Virus record (IMG/VR): IMGVR_UViG_3300037069_002825
Location: 1 to 64,000 of that record
Length of the DNA: 64,000 nt
Source of the DNA: a virus
Reading direction: 5' to 3' (one strand)
Part shown: positions 1-8,811 of the stretch, piece after piece
How positions within the stretch are numbered: the stretch's first letter is position 1
Layout: each line of letters opens with the position of its first letter
The notes under the pieces: generated by a model
What the model saw: only the letters and a program-made list of their open reading frames with translations
What the model was told of the DNA's origin: nothing
Database searches by the model: none
Translations under genes and position numbers: made by a program

Positions 1-1
1 A

Positions 2-244
2 GGCCACGGCAATGTCGCGGCGGCGAAGGCGCTGATAAAGCGGCGTGCAAAGGCGCTCGGCAAGGCGAACATGCTCCCCGAGGATTGGGCGTCCGTCGAC
101 GAAATGCTGCACCTACCGCCGCAGGCCGTCAAGCAGATGGAAGCGATCCTGAACATGATCGTTCGCGCGGACCAGGAAGTGGACCGGGCTCAGCCCGCGC
201 TCGCGGCGCTGCTCGGCAGGCCGAACCCGGACCAAAATCACTGA
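2..244 (+). CDS. C-terminal end of an upstream structural gene (5' truncated)
   Basis: An open frame runs from the window edge to a TGA and encodes about 80 residues without an internal stop. The visible part is basic at its N-terminal side (a KRRAKALG stretch) and then helical, ending in PNPDQNH. It lies 33 bases before the protease/scaffold-like gene, so it probably belongs to the head module. The portal or a head protein is possible from position, but nothing visible identifies the family. Confidence 0.6.
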   Translation, partial: GHGNVAAAKALIKRRAKALGKANMLPEDWASVDEMLHLPPQAVKQMEAILNMIVRADQEVDRAQPALAALLGRPNPDQNH

Positions 245-261
245 GGCTGGCCGGGGCCGGA

Positions 262-270
262 CGTATATTA
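262..270 (+). promoter_or_regulatory. CGTATATTA motif, copy 1 (possible promoter or operator)
   Basis: This 9-base AT-rich motif sits 7 bases before the ATG of the protease/scaffold gene. It is the core of an imperfect palindrome (ACGTA-TAT-TACGT with GCCG/CGGC flanks). The same nine bases recur at 851, 7259 and 63082 on the same strand. Seven of its nine bases are A or T, which is rare here, so repetition suggests a function such as a phage promoter element. No good -35 box is visible. Confidence 0.35.
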
Positions 271-277
271 CGTCGGC

Positions 278-1615
278 ATGGGAACAACCATGCTGGCTAA
301 GCCCCACGTCTTCGAGCGGGGCGACAAGGTCTACCTCACCACGCCACTGACGCTGGTCAGGCCCTCGGAGTCTGAGATCGCGGAGTACGCATTCGCCTCG
401 GCGGTGAAGACCAAGGCGCCGAACCAAAACATCGGTTGGGTCCAGGGCCGCTACGTCGAGGCTGGACGCGCGAACCTCAACAACGCGATGTGGCTAAGCA
501 GGGAGCTGGCGGTCAAGGCCCTGACCCCGATGCTCATGCCCGTGACGGTGATGCATGATCCCCGGACGGCGGTTGGCACTATCGCGGACTGCAAGCTCGT
601 GACCGGCGGCGCGGAGACGGCCGGCACGGCATCGGCGCGCATCGAAACCATCCTCGCCGTGTGGGCTCACCGCTTCCCGGAGGTGTGGGACGAGGTCACG
701 CACAACATCGAGAACGCGGAAATGATGCAGAGCATGGAGTGTTACGCGCCCTGGTACTGCTGCTCGGAGTGCGACCAACAGTACGTCAAGCTCGCGAAAG
801 GTGCCGAGCAGGCGTCATGGTGTGACCACCTGAGAAACCAAACAGGCGCGCGTATATTAGGCGATGTCTGCTTCACAGGTACCGGATTGATATTCGGATC
901 ACGCGGAGCGAAGGGTGCTTACACCGAGGCTCACCTCGAACCCTTCGAGAACGAGATCGCTGAATATCACGACCGGGCTCACGTTGACGGTAGCTATCGA
1001 CCTTCCGAGAGGAGCACGCCACACATGGGACTCGTACAGATTGAGGAGAGTGAGCTGGCAACGCTCCGCGCCGAGCGTAACGAGGCCCGTACGAAGGCCG
1101 ACGAGCTAGCCGAGAAAGTCCGTGATCTCACCTCCAAGGTCGAGACTGCCGAGACCGCCCAGAAAGCCGCCGAGGAGAAAGCGGCAACGCTGGAGACCGA
1201 GAAGAAAGGCTTGGAGGAGAAGGCGCAGCGCGCCACCCTCAAGGACAAACGCCTCGGCGCCCTAGGCGACGGCTTTATGGCCAAGCTCGGTGACTTCACC
1301 CGCGAGCGCCTGAGTGAGGCGGCCGGCACTCAGTCCGACGAGGAGTGGGAGGCCACCCTCAAGGAGAAGGAGGAGATGGCCGACGTCAAGCGTGACGCCA
1401 AGAAGGAGGGCGGCACCGAGACGGCCAAAGGGACCGACGCCCCTTCGCCTTCCTTCGGCTCCGAGGAGGTGGCGTCCTTCATGCGCACCGGCGCCACGCT
1501 GCCGGCGACAGCGTCGGTGGGCGCCGACGGCACCAGCGCGGTGTCCAAGCTCGCTCGCGCGTTCAAACCGCCGGTCCCAGCTGCTGCCACATCCACCTCA
1601 CAGGGCGACAAGTAA
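278..1615 (+). CDS. Putative capsid maturation protease fused to a scaffold-like region
   Basis: The 445-residue protein has two parts. Residues about 1-240 hold a compact region with PVTVMHD...VGTI, which resembles the His-Asp core of phage head maturation proteases, and a Cys-rich patch (WYCCSEC). Residues about 255-360 are a charged Glu/Lys/Ala coiled coil typical of scaffolds, followed by a low-complexity tail. Its place directly before decoration and capsid genes fits a protease-scaffold fusion. A second ATG 12 bases downstream (290) is an alternative start. The fold call is from motif and order, not from a full alignment. Confidence 0.6.
   Translation: MGTTMLAKPHVFERGDKVYLTTPLTLVRPSESEIAEYAFASAVKTKAPNQNIGWVQGRYVEAGRANLNNAMWLSRELAVKALTPMLMPVTVMHDPRTAVGTIADCKLVTGGAETAGTASARIETILAVWAHRFPEVWDEVTHNIENAEMMQSMECYAPWYCCSECDQQYVKLAKGAEQASWCDHLRNQTGARILGDVCFTGTGLIFGSRGAKGAYTEAHLEPFENEIAEYHDRAHVDGSYRPSERSTPHMGLVQIEESELATLRAERNEARTKADELAEKVRDLTSKVETAETAQKAAEEKAATLETEKKGLEEKAQRATLKDKRLGALGDGFMAKLGDFTRERLSEAAGTQSDEEWEATLKEKEEMADVKRDAKKEGGTETAKGTDAPSPSFGSEEVASFMRTGATLPATASVGADGTSAVSKLARAFKPPVPAAATSTSQGDK
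851..859 (+). promoter_or_regulatory. CGTATATTA motif, copy 2 (inside a gene)
   Basis: An exact copy of the motif seen at 262, here within the coding part of the protease/scaffold gene. An internal position could mark a promoter for a separate scaffold product or could be chance. Confidence 0.2.
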
Positions 1616-1663
1616 CCCGAGTCGGCCGACCGAACCTGAGTCACTGAAAGGAGCCCTCACCAA

Positions 1664-2362
1664 ATGTCGCCCATAGCACTGACCCAGCAGGGTGCATACC
1701 CCCTCCTCGGGGTAGGCAAGCTCGTCAACGTCGGCGTCGCCTTCCCGGGTGAGGTCTGGTCGAACAAGCGCGCTTCGGGGATCATCATCCCCGGCTCCCT
1801 GATTCGCGAGTCCTCGGCTGCCGCCGAAGAAGAATTCATCGACCCGGCGACGGGTGAAACCGTCAAACGGGTCGCCGAAGCCGGCGAGGGCTCCTGGGTT
1901 CCGGTGAAAACCGGCGACACGATCGCCGTCGAAGGCGCGGGTATCCGGCGCGAGACCCTCGGGGTCGCCATGCGCCAGATCATGGTCCCCGACGTCAACC
2001 CCGGGTCGCAGTACAACCCGCAGCTCGGTCCCAACGAGATCATGAACCTGCCGATCGCCTCAGGGGACTGGCTGCGCTGCTACATGAGCGGCGTGCTGAA
2101 CATGACGCTCGTCGTGCCCGACGCGAGCTACAAAGAGGGCGATGTCATCGGCTGGGCACCGAAGGGCGAACGGCCCGTGGGCAAGGCGGAAGGCTCCGGC
2201 GCATGGGCCAAGATCGCCACCACCAAAGAAAACAAAATCCTGAAAGAAGAAGCACCGTGCATCGCGCACACCGACCTCTTTGTCGTCCACAAGGCGCCTG
2301 TGTTCTACGGAAGTGCCGGCGAGTGCGTGCTCACTCTCCGCTACCTCCGTACGAACGTCTAA
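1664..2362 (+). CDS. Putative head decoration protein
   Basis: This 232-residue protein starts at ATG 1664 after a GAAAGGAG-type ribosome site. It is beta-rich, with alternating Gly and hydrophobic residues and no membrane segment. It lies between the protease/scaffold gene and the major capsid gene, where lambda-type phages place their decoration protein. A repeated charged segment (residues about 45-70) may be an exposed loop. The role is inferred from position and composition; a minor capsid protein is the alternative. Confidence 0.5.
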   Translation: MSPIALTQQGAYPLLGVGKLVNVGVAFPGEVWSNKRASGIIIPGSLIRESSAAAEEEFIDPATGETVKRVAEAGEGSWVPVKTGDTIAVEGAGIRRETLGVAMRQIMVPDVNPGSQYNPQLGPNEIMNLPIASGDWLRCYMSGVLNMTLVVPDASYKEGDVIGWAPKGERPVGKAEGSGAWAKIATTKENKILKEEAPCIAHTDLFVVHKAPVFYGSAGECVLTLRYLRTNV

Positions 2363-2405
2363 TCCCCGGCACCACTGACCATTCCGAAGGGAGCTGAACC
2401 ACAAC

Positions 2406-3344
2406 ATGAATGAGCTGGTAGCCAGGGCCATGGAGGAGGTTGCCGCAGAGCAGGACCTCGATCGTCGGCAGGCGCTCATGCGGGACAGCAACCCCGTGCT
2501 GGGTCACCACTTCATCCGTCACCCGCAGGAGATGGAAGAGATCGCCTTCGCGCTCTTCGACATCGCTTGGCGTGACGCGATGGCCGAAGACATCGTGCCG
2601 AAAATCATCGAAACGAAGACGGTGGGCTTCGGTGAGCCCGACTTCGTCGATGAGGATCTGCGCGGGTTGCAGGCACAGTGGCAGGGCGCCGGTGGTCAGA
2701 TCATCTCGGGCGAGCTGCGCTATCAGCGCACGCTCATGCCGCGCGAGGAGATGGCCACGGCGATCGACCTTCACCGCAACGACATCCTGACCGACTTCTG
2801 GGACACCTTCCAGAAGCTCCAGGACCAGGCGCGGGAGAAGGTGTCCCAGCTCCCCGTCACCCGGCTCATCGAACTGGTCCAGGCGGGCATCACGTCCGGC
2901 GCGACCTTCTCGACAGCGCCCGCCTCGACGGTCACCGCCGAGAACCTGGACCCGGTCATCGACTTCGTGGCGCAGCGCTCGAAAGGTCAGGTCACCCTGA
3001 TCGGCGCCCGCAACGCGGTCCGCATTCTCTCGAACGTTGGTGTGCAGTTCGGCTACAACGTCGCGGAGAAAATCTTCAACGCGGGCCAGGTCGGCCTCTA
3101 CAAGGGCTACCCGATCGTCGAGGTGCAGAACTTCGAGAACTTCGCGGGCAACCTCGTGCTGCCGGTGAACGAGATCTGGGTGGTCGGGCAGAACGCCGGC
3201 CGTCTCACGTACTTCGGCAATCAGGCCAAGGTGCAGCAGCTTCCCCGTCCGGGCTTCTACGTCCGGTGGGAGTCCGCGCAGGACTCGGGCATGCTGCTCT
3301 ATGGAGTCGGACGCGGTCGCATCGGCCGCATCGTCTTCACCTGA
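2406..3344 (+). CDS. Major capsid protein (HK97 fold)
   Basis: The 312-residue protein has the layout of a phage coat protein: a helical N-terminal arm, a long central helix (residues about 120-165), and a C-terminal region with KGYPIVEVQNF, VLPVNEIWVVG and LTYFGNQ, motifs seen in the A-domain and P-domain of lambda-E-like and HK97-like coats. It forms the icosahedral shell. A hairpin follows the stop, as expected for a highly expressed gene. The ribosome site is GAAGGGAG before ATG 2406. Confidence 0.85.
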   Translation: MNELVARAMEEVAAEQDLDRRQALMRDSNPVLGHHFIRHPQEMEEIAFALFDIAWRDAMAEDIVPKIIETKTVGFGEPDFVDEDLRGLQAQWQGAGGQIISGELRYQRTLMPREEMATAIDLHRNDILTDFWDTFQKLQDQAREKVSQLPVTRLIELVQAGITSGATFSTAPASTVTAENLDPVIDFVAQRSKGQVTLIGARNAVRILSNVGVQFGYNVAEKIFNAGQVGLYKGYPIVEVQNFENFAGNLVLPVNEIWVVGQNAGRLTYFGNQAKVQQLPRPGFYVRWESAQDSGMLLYGVGRGRIGRIVFT

Positions 3345-3370
3345 GCCGACCCAGTTACACATAACGAAGT

Positions 3371-3399
3371 GCCCGGGCGTCTCCTAGGGGCGTCCGGGC
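3371..3399 (+). terminator. Hairpin after the major capsid gene
   Basis: A 9-bp stem (3371-3379 with 3391-3399, one G-U pair) encloses an 11-base loop. There is no clear T-run, so it may be a partial terminator or an RNA-stabilising stem that sets the capsid mRNA level. Confidence 0.5.
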
Positions 3400-3438
3400 C
3401 GAAGTCTTCAAGAGCCACGAGAGGAGCACACGAGAATC

Positions 3439-4398
3439 ATGGGAGACGTAGACACAGGCTCAGCAGTACCGGCGGTGCAGAAGCGCCCCTTCAAGAACAA
3501 CACACTGGGCTGGTTGGGGGTCGTCATCCTCGACCACGCGGGCAAGCCTACGGGCGTGAGCATCGAACCGCAGGGGACCATCTGGCTGTCCGAGGCTGAG
3601 GTGCTGCTCACGGCGCGCGCGCCGCGCCAGCCCAAGGACAACCCCTTCGAGGAGCAGGTCTTTCTCGTGTCCGATGGCCTGGGGGGCCAGGTGCGCCAGA
3701 AGATGCGCCCGCTTGTCCCCATCGAAGACGCCCGTTGGGTGCCCCAGATGGATCGCTACACCCCACCCATCCCCGGCGACGCTCCCAAGGCGGTCTCCAC
3801 TGCCGCTGCCGCCGTGGCCGCCACCTCACCTGAGCCATCGCATGCCTCAGGCTCCGGCGACCCCGTGGCCGAGGCGTCGGCCAAGATCCTGGCGCCCCAG
3901 CACGATCAGATGATCCCGGCCACACAGCCCCAGCCAGCCGTGCCGGCGCTGTCGGAGGACCAGATCCCCGGCTCGTCACCCGCAGGCCCACAGGGCACTC
4001 CACAGCCTCCCAACACGCCGCCCGGCGGCCAGGGCGTTCCGCCCGGGGGTGAGGTCACCCCCGACGGCGAGAACGCGACGAGCTGGACTGAGCCTCCCAA
4101 CGGTCAGCTGCGCGCGACGGGTACGCTCGCCGGTGAGAATCCGCCGGACGAGCCCGACGTGCAGGGACGAACGACTGTCCCGAGCGAGAGCGCCGGAACG
4201 GCCGAGAACGCGGGATCTCCCTCTGAACAATCGACAGTTGTCGCGTCGACAGGCGAGGAGACCGCCTCCCAGCAGCCGATCGTGGCCGAGGGGGAGGAGA
4301 CCGGCGCCGCTGTCCCGCCGTCGGGCGAGCCGGTCGAGGGCGAGTTCGCCTCGCACGAGGAGGTCGGCGACCCGGGGGCTGCTCAGCAGTCGCAGTAG
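3439..4398 (+). CDS. Unrecognised structural protein with a long Pro/Gly/Glu-rich tail
   Basis: The 319-residue protein starts at ATG 3439 after GAGAGGAGC. Residues 1-105 look like a folded beta domain (WLGVVILDHAGKP, GTIWLSEAEV). Residues about 110-319 are disordered, rich in Pro, Ala, Glu, Gly and Ser. Its position between coat protein and connectors suggests a virion or assembly role, for example a head fibre or capsid-linked protein. I do not recognise the family. The tail composition resembles that of the replication-region gene at 33274. Confidence 0.6.
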   Translation: MGDVDTGSAVPAVQKRPFKNNTLGWLGVVILDHAGKPTGVSIEPQGTIWLSEAEVLLTARAPRQPKDNPFEEQVFLVSDGLGGQVRQKMRPLVPIEDARWVPQMDRYTPPIPGDAPKAVSTAAAAVAATSPEPSHASGSGDPVAEASAKILAPQHDQMIPATQPQPAVPALSEDQIPGSSPAGPQGTPQPPNTPPGGQGVPPGGEVTPDGENATSWTEPPNGQLRATGTLAGENPPDEPDVQGRTTVPSESAGTAENAGSPSEQSTVVASTGEETASQQPIVAEGEETGAAVPPSGEPVEGEFASHEEVGDPGAAQQSQ

Positions 4399-4439
4399 CT
4401 CTCCCATGTGGCCCGCGCTAACCGATCGTCGGAGTTGAC

Positions 4440-5351
4440 ATGGAAGGTGTGACCACCGGCTCCGAGGCGCTGATCCCGGCGCTGCTCAAGAACGATAAAG
4501 GGGAACCCGCCGACGTCATCGGCGAACTGACCCTGCTCGTTGTCCAGCCCGACGGGACGGAGAAAACCTTCGACCTAGCCGAAGTCACCCACCTCGGCAC
4601 AGGTGAATACAACAAGGCCATCGTCTTCAAAGAATCGGGTCTGTGGCGTTACCGCTGGATCGACGGTGAAGTCGTCGCTGACGAGGGTACGATCGAGGTC
4701 GAATCGGCCTTCGACGAAGCGCTCGCGCCAGACCTCACGGACCTGCGAGTTCTTGTGCCCCAGGCGCGGCGGGCGTGCGAGGGGCCTTACGGCGCTCCCG
4801 CCGGCCGTCCGCCGCTCTCGGAATCGGTCATCTACGGCATGGTGGCTGACGCCTGTGCCGAGGTGATCCTTTTCAGCGGGACACTCTTCGGGCACGAACT
4901 GCTGGTCAAGCAACGCGATCCGGCGCGCGGCTTTCCGACCGAGTGGAAGACGGCGCAGACATTGAATCAGTGGGAGGGAACGATCATCATCTGCCAGGTC
5001 GCGCTCGACTACTTCTTCCACCTCTTCCGCGATCTCAAGACGAGCGAAACGCTCAAGAATGAGGGCACCGAGTGGACGTGGGCACTGTCGGCGAACGTGC
5101 TGCGCAACTATCTGGAATCGCTCAAAGAGGCGCGCGACAAGGCCCTCGAAGGTCTCCGCGCCCACAACCCCGTGCTCGACACCTACGCCTCGAACATCCG
5201 CATCCGCGACCAAGCGACGGTCGGCATTCTGGAGTGGTGGGACACGGTCAGCCCCGGCCTCAGCGGAAGCGTCGGTGTGCCGAGCGGCCAGGAGGCCGGC
5301 GTCATCCCCTGGACACCCGGTTGGACGGGGCCGGGCTGGTCGCCGGAATGA
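4440..5351 (+). CDS. Putative head-tail connector protein with an Ig-like N-terminal region
   Basis: The 303-residue protein has an N-terminal beta sandwich-like part (residues about 10-90, with VQPDGTEKTFDL and GLWRYRWIDG) of the kind found in phage surface-exposed proteins. It is followed by a helical part (about 95-270) with many Trp and Arg residues, like connector adaptors. It is followed by a TGA/ATG overlap with the next gene. The connector role rests on position after the coat gene. The two-domain build is unusual for a simple adaptor. Confidence 0.5.
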   Translation: MEGVTTGSEALIPALLKNDKGEPADVIGELTLLVVQPDGTEKTFDLAEVTHLGTGEYNKAIVFKESGLWRYRWIDGEVVADEGTIEVESAFDEALAPDLTDLRVLVPQARRACEGPYGAPAGRPPLSESVIYGMVADACAEVILFSGTLFGHELLVKQRDPARGFPTEWKTAQTLNQWEGTIIICQVALDYFFHLFRDLKTSETLKNEGTEWTWALSANVLRNYLESLKEARDKALEGLRAHNPVLDTYASNIRIRDQATVGILEWWDTVSPGLSGSVGVPSGQEAGVIPWTPGWTGPGWSPE

Positions 5352-5599
5352 TCGGCATGCAGCGAGACATTCAGCTCATGCGCGTTCGGGTGATCGTCGA
5401 CCACCGTACGCGGGGAGAAGCGGCCGTAGCGATCGAGACCGACGGCGAGACCATCACCGAGCAGCGTCTGCATGCCGCCGAGGGCCTCGGCCTTGAGGGT
5501 GTGGCGCCCGGCCGAATCCAGCTACGTATCTGCGATCCACTGGACGCGATCGCCTACTCCGCCGCCCTCGGCAATGTTCAGTTTGGTGCGGACGAATGA
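5348..5599 (+). CDS. Small head-tail junction protein candidate
   Basis: An 83-residue protein starts at ATG 5348, overlapping the previous stop (ATGA), and ends overlapping the next start. It is beta-rich (VRVIVDHRTRGEAAVAIE) and has no membrane segment. Such tight coupling with connector-type neighbours suggests a neck component. No family is recognised. Confidence 0.5.
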   Translation: MIGMQRDIQLMRVRVIVDHRTRGEAAVAIETDGETITEQRLHAAEGLGLEGVAPGRIQLRICDPLDAIAYSAALGNVQFGADE

Positions 5600-6048
5600 C
5601 CGCGAGCATGACACCGGCCGCTCCGAACATCGCCGGCTTCATCGAAGCGGCCGTACGCCTGCGACGGGAAGCCGGGACGGATGTGGCGTTCAAGGTCCCG
5701 GTCACTGACATCTGGCCGGAAGGCACCAAGGTCAACCCCGACACGGGCCAACCCTTCGATCCCACGATCAAACCGACCAGCGACCCCTTCACCGTAATCA
5801 CCAAGCGCGCGCTCATCATCGCCAAGCAGGGCTCACCGCTGCGACCACAGTCCGACACCTACTGGGAGCAGGCGGGGATGCTCACTGGCATGGACATCAT
5901 CCTCGACGTGGGCGCCGAGGACTTCGCCGAGATCGAAGACGCCAGCGAGATGACCGTCAACACGCTGAACTATAAGATCGAGGAGGCCAAGCCGTTCGCG
6001 GTCGACGGTACGATCTATCGCTGGCTCGTGTATGGGCGTGAGCGCTGA
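5596..6048 (+). CDS. Putative head-closure / neck protein
   Basis: The 150-residue protein overlaps its neighbours by ATGA at 5596 and a one-base overlap at 6048. It has an alternating beta pattern (FKVPVTDIWPEG, DPFTVITKRALII) and an acidic C-terminal half. Size and place between an adaptor and a tail-completion-like gene match the head-closure proteins of lambda and SPP1-type phages. Assignment is by gene order. Confidence 0.5.
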   Translation: MTASMTPAAPNIAGFIEAAVRLRREAGTDVAFKVPVTDIWPEGTKVNPDTGQPFDPTIKPTSDPFTVITKRALIIAKQGSPLRPQSDTYWEQAGMLTGMDIILDVGAEDFAEIEDASEMTVNTLNYKIEEAKPFAVDGTIYRWLVYGRER

Positions 6049-6542
6049 TGGCGGTTCTGCGCGAGGATCTCATGGAGTATTCAGTGCTGCGCGCGGTGAA
6101 GGTAGCGCTCCCGGAATACGGCTACATCCTCACGCCCGAACCAAACGCCAACCTCGAAGTGCTGCCCGCGTTCCCCACCCCCGAGGAGCGTGCACGGGAG
6201 CTGACGATCACCACGCTGGCCTTCGGGTTCAACATCGACGACGGCGGCAGGGAAGCCGAGCTGGGCTCGACGCTCACCGAGTACAAACACACACTGATGG
6301 CGTGGGTCTTTGGCATGGAGAACTCACTCGCGCGTCAGGTCGCCAACTCGATCAAGCACATCCTGCGCCACGCTGACGATGGCATACCACTCCTGGACTT
6401 CAACCAGGAAGGCGAGCCCCAGATCGACACACTCCGCGTAGAGAAAGTGCAGGTCGCCCACCAGGGGAATAGCTCCAACCGGCCGTGGGATCAGTACCTG
6501 TGGTCGGCCTCAGCCGTTATCACGGACACGTTTTATGAGTGA
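6048..6542 (+). CDS. Putative tail terminator / tail-completion protein
   Basis: This 164-residue protein begins within the previous stop (TGATGG). The sequence reads as an alpha/beta protein with the pattern ILRHADDGIPLLDF and an aromatic C-terminus (WDQYLWSASAVITDTFYE), common in proteins capping the tail tube. Position just before the tail tube group supports this. The specific family is not confirmed. Confidence 0.5.
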   Translation: MAVLREDLMEYSVLRAVKVALPEYGYILTPEPNANLEVLPAFPTPEERARELTITTLAFGFNIDDGGREAELGSTLTEYKHTLMAWVFGMENSLARQVANSIKHILRHADDGIPLLDFNQEGEPQIDTLRVEKVQVAHQGNSSNRPWDQYLWSASAVITDTFYE

Positions 6543-7225
6543 TGCCGGACGCCTTCGCCTACTACCTCTATGCTCGGGACCTACCGGAGCTGGTGGCGGC
6601 CACCGCAGCCGCCCAGGCTAAGCTGCGGGTTGATGGCCACGCGGCTCTGGCCGACCGCGTCGTGAAGGCCTACGCCGAGCTTGAGCGCGACCTGGAGTAT
6701 CTCGCCGCCTCGGTATCGGGGGCAGGTACCGTCAAGCTGGTAGAGACCGAGCGGGCGACTAAGGTCCGCCCCGACACCCTGGGCGCCGGCGGCCCGAGAC
6801 TGGAGGACTCGCTCGTATGCGACCCGATCCCGGAGTTCCCCGGCTCGGTCGGCGTGGCCAACGAGGCGGTCCTCGACGCGCACGTGCCGTGGTGGGAGAC
6901 CAACGAGATCGGCAGTAGCGCTCGCGTCGGTGGCCACATCTTCGGCACGTTCTACGAGTCCGGTGGCGGCGGTGGCTCACCACCCGGTGGCAACTTCCGC
7001 GAACACGCCCTGTTCCGCGCTGAGGTGGGCGGAAGCGCCGGCCCCGGCGTCATCCACAGGCCGATCCCGGAGAGGCGATTTATAGAGCAGTCCATTCCCG
7101 ACATCAGGGCAGCCTGGAAGTCGGGGTTCGCCGCGATCAAGGCGAAGTACAACGCTCAGCTGGACTCGGTCTTCGCCTCTCTGGCGGCGGAGGAAGTCAC
7201 GCGAGGGCTGGAGTCGGCACGGTGA
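6539..7225 (+). CDS. Putative neck or minor tail protein with a central Gly-rich linker
   Basis: This 228-residue protein starts ATGATG at 6539 and overlaps the previous gene. N-terminal residues about 10-60 are helical and Ala-rich. A Gly-rich linker near residue 140 leads to a segment with IHRPIPERRFIEQSIPDIRAA followed by a helix, resembling HK97 gp10-like neck proteins, which end in a helix after a conserved RxF/RPF patch. The linker splitting the fold is unusual. Confidence 0.5.
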   Translation: MMPDAFAYYLYARDLPELVAATAAAQAKLRVDGHAALADRVVKAYAELERDLEYLAASVSGAGTVKLVETERATKVRPDTLGAGGPRLEDSLVCDPIPEFPGSVGVANEAVLDAHVPWWETNEIGSSARVGGHIFGTFYESGGGGGSPPGGNFREHALFRAEVGGSAGPGVIHRPIPERRFIEQSIPDIRAAWKSGFAAIKAKYNAQLDSVFASLAAEEVTRGLESAR

Positions 7226-7536
7226 GCGCGGCAGCGTCCAGCGACGCGCACGCCGGAACGTATATTAGAGGCGACGGTCGTAGTGGCGCCGACAAGGCGG
7301 CGATCCTGCACAAGCGTCGCAAGCGGGCAATGACAGCTCTGCTTACGGAGTTCGAGCGGGAAATCGAACCACTGATCGCGGCCGGTCACCAAGAGGCGAT
7401 CGATAACTTCAAGGGAGTCTGCCGAGCCAAGATCAACGGCATCACATTCGAGGCGGTAGGTCTGCTGAGGGGTGGAACCGTCAACGATGTAGCCGTACAG
7501 CTCGCCGAACAACACGAGTTTCCCCAGGAGGACTGA
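7222..7536 (+). CDS. Small conserved-position neck protein
   Basis: A 104-residue protein reads from GTG 7222, which overlaps the previous stop (GTGA). A later ATG at 7330 is possible. The C-terminal half is helical (LTEFEREIEPLIAAGHQEA). Its first codons contain the CGTATATTA motif at 7259, which would place a promoter inside the gene if the motif is one. No family is recognised. Confidence 0.5.
   Translation: MSAAASSDAHAGTYIRGDGRSGADKAAILHKRRKRAMTALLTEFEREIEPLIAAGHQEAIDNFKGVCRAKINGITFEAVGLLRGGTVNDVAVQLAEQHEFPQED
7259..7267 (+). promoter_or_regulatory. CGTATATTA motif, copy 3
   Basis: Third exact copy of the motif, 281 bases before the tail-tube start. It could drive extra expression of the tail-tube gene. 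No -35 box is convincing. Confidence 0.25.
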
Positions 7537-7542
7537 GCCATT
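7526..7542 (+). promoter_or_regulatory. Ribosome site AGGAGG with an AUU start codon
   Basis: A perfect AGGAGG (7526-7531) is followed by 8 bases and then ATT at 7540. No ATG, GTG or TTG occurs in this frame before GTG 7642, yet the frame codes for convincing protein from 7540. AUU is a known rare initiator (for example in infC). Confidence 0.6.
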
Positions 7543-8808
7543 TCCATTCCAGCAGGAAGCATCATCACCGTAGCGGGCCTCAACGTCGTCGATCGCCTCC
7601 AGGACGCCGGACTCCAGGACCCCAAAGTCCCCACGGAGACGGTGCGTGAGACGGGCAACAACCTCGTGGTCGGCAAGGTCCTCACCGAGGCTGACTTCAA
7701 CTTCCAGATGACGAGCTGGGACACCAACTGCGACATGATGGCGCTGCTGGAAGGCAAAACCGGCGACATCGCCGCGAGTCACGGCCCGGCACACTCCGAC
7801 GCCGCCAAAACGCGCTACCGCTGGGAGAACGCCAGCTACGTGAACATCGCCTCGCCGTGGAAGGTCAACACAGGCACGCAGGGCGGCAACATCGGCTCGG
7901 GCGTGCTCATCCCGTCCTACTTCCCCTCGGCACTGAACTACAAGTTCGGCGTCAAAAGCATGGCAGAGCAGGTGGTGACCCTTCGCGGGGGCGCCTACTT
8001 CATGAACTACGGCGGCTACCCGATCGAGGAAATCGCCAAAGGCACGGGCGAAGCTGTCAGCTTCGAAACCAAAGAGACCGCAGCTGTGCTCAGGGTCGGC
8101 GGCCACGGCTCGACCGAATATCAGCACATATTTGGCGTGTTGGTGAACGGCGAAATCCAGCTGAACAACGTGGACTATGTTGAGGAAGGCGGCGCCAAAC
8201 CGGGCGAAGCCGCCACTAAGGTGAAAATCAAATTCGCCAAAGCGCCTCCCGCCGAAGCGGTCGTCCGGTTCATGTACTTCTCGACCGAAGCGCACGCTCT
8301 CAACCAGACCGTGCATGAGTCGACCATCACGAGCCCGGCGGCGGTCCGTGGACGTGACATCGAAATCTTCGTCGGCAAAATCGGGGAAGGCGCCGTGAAG
8401 ATCCACGGCATCCAGGACATCAGCCTGGAAGCTACCTGCACCGGAGAAATCCTGCGCGAGATGGGGACCTACGACCCGATCGGTTACGCGGTGACAGGCA
8501 CCGACACGAACGGCCAGATCAGCATGCAGCCCCAGAACCAGGAAGCGTTCTACAAAGCCATCAGCGAGATGACGGGGCTGGAACTGACCGACGTGATCGG
8601 CTACATCAACCAGTACCCGATCCCCCTCACGATGGTGATAAACAACCCCTCGTCACGCGGGAGCGTCTTGAAGTCGATCTACGTCGAAGACGCCATCTTC
8701 CAGCCCCCGGGGTCGACCGTGAAGGTCAACACCGTCAGCACCTTCCCCATTCGCTGGGAGTCCCTAGAGGGCACCTTTAGCGAGTTCAAGGAATCGCTCC
8801 CGGCCTAG
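7540..8808 (+). CDS. Major tail tube protein
   Basis: Read from AUU 7540 the protein has 422 residues. The N-terminal part (IRETGN-type segment VRETGNNLVVG, then FNFQMTSWD) matches the pattern of phage major tail proteins, which form the stacked hexameric tube. A GTG start at 7642 would remove 34 residues that look like real protein, so the AUU start is preferred. Residues about 190-245 contain an inserted beta domain, probably surface exposed. It precedes the chaperone and tape-measure genes in standard tail order. The unusual start may limit expression or reflect a base error. Confidence 0.7.
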   Translation: MSIPAGSIITVAGLNVVDRLQDAGLQDPKVPTETVRETGNNLVVGKVLTEADFNFQMTSWDTNCDMMALLEGKTGDIAASHGPAHSDAAKTRYRWENASYVNIASPWKVNTGTQGGNIGSGVLIPSYFPSALNYKFGVKSMAEQVVTLRGGAYFMNYGGYPIEEIAKGTGEAVSFETKETAAVLRVGGHGSTEYQHIFGVLVNGEIQLNNVDYVEEGGAKPGEAATKVKIKFAKAPPAEAVVRFMYFSTEAHALNQTVHESTITSPAAVRGRDIEIFVGKIGEGAVKIHGIQDISLEATCTGEILREMGTYDPIGYAVTGTDTNGQISMQPQNQEAFYKAISEMTGLELTDVIGYINQYPIPLTMVINNPSSRGSVLKSIYVEDAIFQPPGSTVKVNTVSTFPIRWESLEGTFSEFKESLPA

Positions 8809-8811
8809 GCC

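Noticed and set aside
2331-3362. Long leftward open frame of 343 codons opposite the capsid gene
   Set aside because: It mirrors the codon structure of the capsid gene, has Asp/Val/His-rich antisense composition and no ribosome site.
7156-8406. Leftward open frame of 416 codons opposite the tail-tube gene
   Set aside because: It is the antisense of a well-supported gene in GC-rich DNA; composition is typical of antisense frames.
7642-8808. GTG 7642 as start of the tail-tube gene
   Set aside because: It would drop a well-formed N-terminal region and has no ribosome site, whereas AGGAGG lies ahead of ATT 7540.
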